Assembly (NCBI GenBank): GCA_025094145.1
Contig: JALLLS010000022.1
Span: 310,001-374,000 of the forward strand
DNA length: 64,000 bases
Direction of reading: 5' to 3'
Origin: Spinellus fusiger
Taxonomy: Eukaryota; Mucoromycota; Mucoromycetes; Mucorales; Phycomycetaceae
Of the stretch, positions 56,949-64,000 are shown piece after piece (positions within the stretch are counted from its first letter, which is position 1; each line of letters opens with the position of its first letter). The notes under the pieces were generated by a model, which was not told the origin of the DNA, ran no database searches, and was given only the letters and a program-made list of their open reading frames with translations. A program made the position numbers and the translations under genes.

Positions 56949-59900
56949 TTGAGAAGAAGAGCAAGAAGAGAAGGAAGAGAAGGAAAGTGTTAAATAAAAG
57001 AGTGATCTATAAAAAGTAAAAAAAGCTGGTGTGTAGATGAAGTGCTTCCAAATACAGATGCCTACAATCACAGCCACGTTCCCTTGTGAGCTTTCCAGAA
57101 ATAGAAGCTGAACGGTTCTTTTGTTTATATTTTGTGTCTCCTCCAATGAGATATCCCTTGTCATTGGATTGTTTATTTTATCATTGGCGTCTTTTCTCTC
57201 TTTCTCTCTGTCTCTCTGTCTCTCTGTCTCTTTCTCTTTTTGTAAAGCCGCATACATTGTTCCTGTTTTCATATTAAGTTCTGCCCAAGTGGGCATATCA
57301 TTCGATCTTCTCTTGCAAGTGGAATGAGAAGCAGGCAGATCTTTGTGGCTGGACTGAGATTTAACTGTTAATAGGGTTGGGTTTTGGAAGACAGTTTATC
57401 TATGGACAATGGAAAGTGACACAGCTTGATAGTTATTTTGTAGGCAAATCCAAGAAGAGATATTTATACTGAGAGATATTACTAAGAGATATTAATAAAA
57501 AGATATTACAGAGAGATATTAATAAAAAGATATTACAGAGAGATATTAATAAAAATTAATAATAAAAAGATATTACAGAGAGATATTAATAAAATTAATA
57601 ATAAAAAGATATTAATAAAAAGGTATTAATAAAAAGATATTAATAAAAAGATATTAATAAAATTAATAATAAAATTAATAATAAATAGCATAGAAAACAA
57701 AACAGGAATTGCCCATCCCAGTCCTCTCATCCAACCAACAATGAATAGACTTACTTTCTAACGCTCCACAGAGACGGAGAAACATGTTCTTTCCACCACC
57801 TGCCCTACTGATGATAGGCAAAGAGGAATCGTTTGCAGGCATTGATAATAGGAAACGAGAGGGCATGCAGAGGATAAATGATCAATTGTAGACTATAAAT
57901 GATATATCAAATAAATTGCAAATTGCAAATTATAAATATATAAATATAGTCATTTGTGAATCTTGAGTCATTCATAGGTCAGGCATAGAATTTACTGCTT
58001 TCTTCTTCTTTTTGCCTTTAAATAGCCGCCGGTGTTTTATTGAACGTTTTAATAATTACTAATATCCATGCACTTTAACAATGTAAGAAAACTGGAGATA
58101 TGACAGGCTTTATCATTGTAAATGCAAAGGTACCATTGCTACTGAGTAACATCATGTGACTTATATCAGGGTCTTTGATATGCCCATTGTACCTCTGTCT
58201 TTGCATAGATAACCTATGGATCTTATGTCTTTGTCTATCAATTTATTTGTAATGCAGTTGCTATGCTGGGTATCATTCTTTCATAAAACATAATTCCTTA
58301 TATATGACTTGGTGTTCCGGCCTGTCAGTATACCTGTACTAGTAGTGGCAGTCTTTCTATTTGTTTCTTTGGAACTCCCAAACCACGCCCATTAGTCTCA
58401 AAGATGAGTGATTTACTTGGAGAAAGTAGAGATCGATGTTGATGTATTAATATAAAGATATTTGTTTTCTTTTTATAGTGACAATAAAATGGCCGATGTT
58501 ATTGCATGTTATTGTATCTATTTACACAGTCTAGATGGATTTATTTTTCCCATTCATTTATAGCTTATGGATCTTCTCATTTCATGCTATGAAGGATGGG
58601 TTGCTGAACTGTTTTCATTCATGTTTCAAATACAGCCAGATATACTTTGTGCTTGAGGCTGGTCTTTATCTTATTTTTCCTATTTGAGCCGTAGCCTCAT
58701 ATCATCAGGAATGCTTAGACTCCTCTATAATTAAGGCAATAACAAGATTAGATCAAATTTATTTTATTCTGGCAGAGATGAGCATGAAAAATATACATAT
58801 AAAAACAGATCTCCAATTCATTGTGTTCCATCAAGGCTGCTGGATTAGTCATGCCACACAGCAATTCTTGTCTTTATCAGAGAATCACACAGAATATATA
58901 GTCGCGTAATATTTACTTTAGTTTTACAGTAGAATTAAATACTACTAGGAGGAAAGAGAAAAGGGAAACATAATAAAAGTATTGAATTAAGTGGTAATTC
59001 TCTAAAATAGAGTATAGAAGTATTAAATGAAAAAAAAAATTATACCTCAGCTTTTATTTCTATTTATTTTTCCAAGAAGTTCAGACTGTGAATAGTCATT
59101 CAACTCAATAGATGCTGCCATATTTTTAGTTGTTGAGAAAACAACATACGAATTAAAATAAATCTGTATTGTTTATCCAATAGACTGCTTAATGACTCAA
59201 TACATTAAATGTATTAATAGTATTAGCAAGCTATACTTGATGTACAAATTGAGAGACAAATAGCCACCCTAGCATATGAACTCTTCCTAAGCAAATGACT
59301 AAATAAGTAATTTAAGCACATTACTACTGTATATCAGATGTTTTTTTTGCCATGCACCCTTATTTTGTCGGCACAAACATAATAAAAATAGAAAGATGAG
59401 TTAATAAAGAAAAGATGATTTTTTAATCCATCAGTTGAAAGACACCTGAATTATAGACCATAACACCAAATCTCTTTATTAATTTGGATGCTAATACACT
59501 ATGTATCCTACTAACATGAGAAGAAATCTTACAAGTATTTCAAGCACAACTATTAATATTTTCTTACGTTGTCTAATATTAACAGTAGAGTATTTCTCTT
59601 TTTTTTATGTAAATATTTTGTATACAAAAAAAAAGAGAAAAATAATAATTACAACTGCAATACTTGAACCTATATATTGTTTTCAGATGATTCTTATAGA
59701 TAGATAGCACATGTACACGAGAGAAAAGTATTAGATCAATAGCAAATGTATAAAGTTCTTTTTTAGAGAGTTTTCAATCCAATACTATTGAAAGACTAGA
59801 ATTAGCTGTCTTCATTTGTTGAAACATCTCTAATTCTGCTGAGAACATTTTCCCCTAATAATAAACATAAGGTTTGAGTTTATTTTTGGCAGGTAGATGA

Positions 59901-60539
59901 AATGCTAGGCTCAAAAGAAAGACAAGGAAAAGTAGTTATTAAGACGGCAATATAAAATGTATATCTTACTCTAGGACTATATACACTTCTTACTGTCTTT
60001 GGAGCCTATACATATCAATGCCACTCATCCATTGTCTATGGAATTTGTTATTTTTCTTACAGATTCAGTCAAAACCACTCTATTCATACCAGTGCCTGAT
60101 AATAGCATTAGGTATCCATAGTGTAATCAGGAGAATTCACGGGTGATAAGTGCTTATCAGGTGAGTCAATAGATAGGGCTCTGTAGGATTAGAAAAGGTA
60201 TAATTGTTGGCTAGTGCAAAGTTCATTTTCTTCCTTGTTTGTTAACAACTATTTTTAATAGGCAAATTTGATGTAATGGCAGTAAAATCCAATCCAATCC
60301 ATAATAAACACTTTAATTTAGGAACACTATGTCTGCCTTGGTAGAGTAAAAGAGAGAGAAAGAGCCCTCCCTTTATATCTATATATCTATATATATCTAT
60401 AAAGATCAACACTGTAAATCACTATCGTAGGTCACTTGTATGCTTTTGGTATGCACTAATAATGAGATAAACAAACATTTTCATTTTCATTCTTTTTATT
60501 GTCGTTTTTGTTGGTCTATAGGAAGAAACCCCTTTTATG
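56949..60539. other. Long gene-poor region
   Basis: About 3.6 kb without a confident gene. It contains the minisatellite at 57465-57680 and an open frame on the minus strand (57866-57675) that starts MPSRFLLSMPANDSSLPIIS and meets a good donor (gtaagt) after 'GALE'. No second exon was found, so it is left as possible only. Confidence 0.45.
57465..57680. repeat. AT-rich minisatellite (AGATATTAATAAAA-type)
   Basis: Irregular tandem copies of AGATATTAATAAAA, alternating early on with AGATATTACAGAG, later simplified to TTAATAATAAA. Units vary from 11 to 25 bases. Confidence 0.88.
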
Positions 60540-62138
60540 TTACTCCCACTCTTCATCATCACCCTCATCATCACTCTGCATTGCTGTTTGTCTCTGCTTT
60601 AATACAGCAGCTAAACTAGAAGCAAGGTTTCCACTAGCATTGGGTGGTGCAGCATTCGTACTAGAAGCACTAGAAGCACTGATAGTATTAGATGAGGTAT
60701 TTTCTTTTACTTTGCGCAATTGGCCTCCACTCTTTAGAGACCCAAATCCACCTGTGGCACGAATAGATTCCATAAGATTGACATGGGTGCCACCCTGTGT
60801 AGCTGCAGGTAAAGAAGTACTAATACCAGGTGGAGGAGGAGGAGGAGGCGTGCCCACAGAAGGAAGAGGAAGAGGAGGAGGAGGAGGAGGAGGAGGCGTG
60901 CCCATAGAAGGAGGAGGAGGAGGAAGTATCTGTCGTCCACCACGGTTGGGAAGAATGGGAGGAGGAGGAGAAGCACCAGATGAATTTGCGGATGGCAAAC
61001 CACGTACAGGTAAGCCAGGCGGTGAATTTCTTATAGAAGATGCAACTTTTGTTAACGGTGGTGGTGGAGGAGGAGGAGGAGGAGGAGGAGCTCCATTGCC
61101 TCTTCTTGGTGGTGGTGGTGGTGGTTGTCGACGACCTACACATAAGATCAATATACCATTCTTTCTGTTCCATGTCACTTACTACTTGGTGGTGGTGGTG
61201 GTGGTGGTGGGGCTGCTTTACGTGTTCCTGGTGTAGAAGTGGCAGGTTGTCCAGAGCTGTGTTGTTGCAAGAATCCCTGAATAAACTCTTGGTTTTGACT
61301 GATTTCTTCTGGTGTAATGCCAAGTTCTTTTAGCTGTTCAAAAATGGCGTTCTTTTCTGGATCATTATTCTGTATACTGAATCCCTTCTCTGGTGAATAT
61401 CCAATATGTCCAACATGTCTAATAAAACATTAGTTTCTTTCATTATTTATTCTTATACCTAAAGTCTGCAGGCATTCCAATTGTGTTTTTGTCTAGTTTG
61501 GACTTTTTTGCTGTTTTTCCAAATAAATTTGTTTTTTGTGCATCTTTTATGGTGATAAGTTATCCAATCTTCTCTTTTACATTTCATTCTTCTTTAATGT
61601 TACCTTTGAGCTTAATTGTGTTGCGGTGCGTGAGTCTCTTGTGAAATGTCTCGGCTTCTCCTACATCCACGAACTCTAGTCCAGCCATGCAATGCTATCC
61701 ACGTCAATAGAACTCATCTTATAGGCACTGCTTACGTCTGTTTCGAATGTATAAAAGTAAGGCTGTTCTTTTACATAGTCAAAGTCTTCATATAACTCCT
61801 GTTCCCAACAAACAGTTGTACTGCTCTAATAGGTACGTGCACATGAGTTCTGCGCGTCACAATATCATTCTATCCACCTACCATATCAACAATACGGATA
61901 AAGTAGGCGTTGTTCCTGTTTTGGTCTTTACAAAAGGCAGCAGCACCCCAGTGCCCGGTATAAGTCCACTGATTGGGGTCTGGATTTGCAACGTAAAGAC
62001 GAGCCACCGCTGCCATGAGAATTTTCTTATCATTGAATAAGCCAACCTATCGGGAACTGCAAATATACTCACAGAAGTTGGTAGTGCTTTACGGACAGCA
62101 TTCTTGTCCTGAGCCGTTGAAAGTGTAGCGGATGACAT
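60540..62138 (-). CDS. LAS17: WASP / Las17 actin nucleation-promoting factor with CRIB domain
   Basis: Activator of the Arp2/3 complex at endocytic actin patches. ATG at 62138 starts a WH1/EVH1 domain (DKNAVRKALPTS; later AGLEFVDVGEAETFHKRLTH). A CRIB/GBD motif IGMPADFRHVGHIG is split by an intron at about 61420-61460, followed by GYSPEKGFSIQN. Next comes FLQQHSSGQPATSTPGTRKA, then proline-rich runs broken by RRQPPP and GRRQ (exon 60540-61135, previous exon from 61183). The WH2 domain is NLMESIRATGGFGSLK. The central helix is LASSLAAVLKQRQTAMQS, and the acidic end is DDEGDDEEWE with the Arp2/3-binding Trp. The GGA/GGT repeats on the plus strand at 60830-61210 are the antisense of the Pro codons. 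Confidence 0.94.
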
Positions 62139-62508
62139 GGGAAATACACAAGATATCGTAGACAGCGGAACCTATCTCTCTTTCTGTTCTATTCTCGGTA
62201 AACAGTCACATGTGCTTGGAAAACTCCTTTTGTTTTCTCTATTTTTGTTGAGTGTGTAAAATGGATTGCATACAAAAGGGAATTAAAACAGACAATATTT
62301 ATAAAGTCCTTGTCACTCTACAGCGTTATAAGTAACCATATAAAGACAATAGAATGAGAATTCGATCAAGAATGGAATAGCTATTGCTATATTAATACTA
62401 TACCATGACTAATAAAATCACCTTTCTTTTTGTGGATTTTTTTTCCTTTTTCCTTTTTCTCTTTCTCTATTTACCTGCTTCTGCTTCTGTTCTTTATCGA
62501 CTTTTGTC
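62139..62508. promoter_or_regulatory. Divergent promoter region, WASP / Sel1 protein
   Basis: 370 bases between start codons of the two divergent genes; AT-rich, with a C/T-rich tract (62430-62475) just before the Sel1-protein ATG. No specific factor site assigned. Confidence 0.5.
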
Positions 62509-64000
62509 ATGACACCACCACTGCATGTAGATAAGAAGGTGGAGGCAAAAGAAGAGTCACAAACAACACCCACTTCTTCCAGTCACAACCCACCAATACA
62601 GAGCCCACCCCCTTCAGTGTCTGTGGATGACCTGTCCATGTCTTCTCTTAGCCTTCATTCTCAGCCATTGTACTCTGCTCCTCGGCCTCATCCACTGTAC
62701 AAACAGCAGGGATATCACTCCTCCCCACATATCATGACGAGTCAACTTCCTATTGGAACAAGTCCACCTTCAACACCATGTCGTCCTTCTCCTCACACTC
62801 CTTCTGCTCAGTTACCGCCTTCTTCTCCATCTATTCCTTTGGCTCAGATGCAGCCTCCTTCACCCAACATACCAAATGCCATGCAGCCTCCTTCTCCCCA
62901 CACAGCAAACTCATTGCAGACACCAAGACCATACCCACCCCCTTTGAGGCCTTCTTTTTCAGCAAATACTAGTCTGAGTTTTGCACAGCCTTACTACCCA
63001 CCCTCCCACTTGACTCAGCCGGATCCTATTCAGCACTATCCTAGTCCAGTGCGTAGAGAAGGAGGATTTCAACAGCGTCCTCCATTAATGCACCATGGAA
63101 GTATGCCCAATGTCCCCCACCACTACCCAGAGTCAGCACAACAAAACAATTCACTTAACCCTCAGCATGTTCGTCCTGAATCTATGCAACAGTACCATCC
63201 TAGTCTAGTACGCAGAGAGGGTTCACAACAATATCACCCACAAATGCACCCACAAATGCACCCACAAATGCACCCACAGATGCTAAGTCCTCGTCCTCGT
63301 CCCTCTCTCCCACCACCACCACCCCCTACAGACAACCACATACCCGACAGCTCTCTTGCTGTAGCCATGATGGCTGGTAAACGACAAAAAAAAACAACAT
63401 TTCCTCCTGCCACACCTGAAAACATCAGCAAATTCAGAGAAGAAGCCAAACTCAGCAATGATCCTCGTCTCCACCTTGATCTCGCCAAATACCTTCTTGA
63501 AGCCATTTCCCAGGTCCAATTGAACGACAATGACCCAAAAAGAGCCAAACAAATCAAAGATGCCATGTCAATGGAAGCACAAAAAATAACAAAAAGACTC
63601 GCCACCCAGAGCAGTCTAGGAAAAACAGGCTACCCCGAGGCCCAGTTCTTTCTAGGAACAGCCTACACAGGAGGCCTCATGTCACTGCCTGTGGATCATG
63701 AAAGGGCCTTTGGTCTCTACATGCAGGGATCCAAACAAGGACATCCTGGCTGCACCTACCGCACAGCTGTGTGTTATGAAGTAGGTGCAGGCACAAAAAG
63801 AGACAAGGCCCATGCCATCCAGCTCTATCGAAAGGCAGCCACACTAGGAGAACCCTCTGCCATGTACAAGCTAGGCATGATTCTTCTGATAGGACATCTG
63901 GGTCAACCCAAGAATCCAAAGGAGGGCGTGGCATGGCTTAAAAAGGCAGCCACCTTTGCTGATGAAGACCATCCCCATGCTCTCCATGAACTGGGATTGG
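62509..64000 (+). CDS. Sel1-repeat protein, Chs4/Skt5-like (partial)
   Basis: Starts at ATG 62509 and runs off the window end (about 497 codons seen). Residues 1-275 are low complexity, rich in Pro, Ser, His and Gln. These include a tandem HPQM repeat coded by four near-identical copies of CACCCACAAATG (63237-63284), and a Pro cluster. From about residue 300 a TPR-like Sel1 solenoid starts: FREEAKLSNDPRLHLDLAKY, YPEAQFFLGTAYTGG, HPGCTYRTAVCYEVGAGTKR, EPSAMYKLGMILLIGH and KEGVAWLKKAA. In yeast such proteins (Chs4/Skt5) recruit or activate chitin synthase III at the plasma membrane. A C-terminal CaaX box would be expected beyond the window. Confidence 0.85.
   Translation, partial: MTPPLHVDKKVEAKEESQTTPTSSSHNPPIQSPPPSVSVDDLSMSSLSLHSQPLYSAPRPHPLYKQQGYHSSPHIMTSQLPIGTSPPSTPCRPSPHTPSAQLPPSSPSIPLAQMQPPSPNIPNAMQPPSPHTANSLQTPRPYPPPLRPSFSANTSLSFAQPYYPPSHLTQPDPIQHYPSPVRREGGFQQRPPLMHHGSMPNVPHHYPESAQQNNSLNPQHVRPESMQQYHPSLVRREGSQQYHPQMHPQMHPQMHPQMLSPRPRPSLPPPPPPTDNHIPDSSLAVAMMAGKRQKKTTFPPATPENISKFREEAKLSNDPRLHLDLAKYLLEAISQVQLNDNDPKRAKQIKDAMSMEAQKITKRLATQSSLGKTGYPEAQFFLGTAYTGGLMSLPVDHERAFGLYMQGSKQGHPGCTYRTAVCYEVGAGTKRDKAHAIQLYRKAATLGEPSAMYKLGMILLIGHLGQPKNPKEGVAWLKKAATFADEDHPHALHELGL
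63237..63284 (+). repeat. 12-bp coding tandem repeat (CACCCACAAATG)
   Basis: Four copies in frame, giving four His-Pro-Gln-Met units inside the Sel1-repeat protein's disordered N-terminus; the last copy has one synonymous change (CAG for CAA). Confidence 0.9.

Noticed and set aside
57675..57866. Possible first exon ending at a good donor
   Set aside because: No convincing acceptor or second exon could be found in the repeat-rich DNA downstream.
60499..61236. Long plus-strand ORF rich in Gly/Val
   Set aside because: It is the antisense of the WASP polyproline exon; the GGA/GGT repeats keep the opposite strand open.

Overview
The window is nuclear DNA of a filamentous fungus, most likely an early-diverging one (Mucoromycota-like). 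The genes have many short GT-AG introns (about 45-80 bases), the intergenic DNA is AT-rich, and the products are typical of fungi: a zinc-less Fpg glycosylase, a GPI-anchored Kre9/Knh1-type protein, a Chs4-like Sel1 protein and a WASP that keeps its CRIB domain. A Fanzor remnant and several Tc1/mariner elements also fit such a genome. No rRNA, tRNA or CRISPR array was recognised by eye.

Layout. 1-14.1 kb is gene-dense: a partial SDR oxidoreductase (-), Fpg DNA glycosylase (-), a BMT6-like rRNA methyltransferase (+), a voltage-gated proton channel (+), complex I assembly factor NDUFAF2 (-), CSB/Rad26 (-) and TFIIH p62/Tfb1 (+). 14.4-25.9 kb is a transposon-rich, gene-free block. It holds a Fanzor-bearing TIR element (A) interrupted by a mariner with about 195-bp TIRs, a 0.46-kb Tc1-derived MITE, two decayed full-length Tc1 elements, a Tc1 relic and an unidentified decayed ORF. 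26.3-37.9 kb carries TM9SF/Emp70 (-), TCTP (+), an MCPH1-like BRCT protein (+), a C2-domain protein (-), Mam33/p32 (-) and a conserved-looking membrane protein of unknown function (-). 38.3-42.1 kb holds a second, inverted copy (B) of the Fanzor element, a tandem partial copy (C) and a minisatellite. 42.7-50.5 kb carries DENND6 (+), RuvB-like 2/Reptin (+) and a Kre9/Knh1-like GPI protein (-). 50.5-60.5 kb is sparse, with two small membrane-anchored proteins and one orphan gene. 60.5-64 kb has WASP/Las17 (-) and a Sel1-repeat protein (+) that runs off the end.

How genes relate. Fpg, Rad26/CSB and TFIIH p62 put base-excision and transcription-coupled repair within 14 kb, with Rad26 and Tfb1 divergently arranged. 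NDUFAF2 and Mam33 are mitochondrial. TM9SF, DENND6 and WASP act in membrane traffic and actin. The Kre9-like and Sel1 proteins point to cell-wall assembly.

Most interesting: elements A and B are inverted paralogues of one TIR transposon carrying a eukaryotic RNA-guided-nuclease (Fanzor/TnpB-like) gene. Comparing them shows an exact empty site for the mariner, a shared older MITE insertion, and a microhomology-flanked deletion that removed the RuvC-II/zinc-ribbon/RuvC-III part of the gene from copy B.
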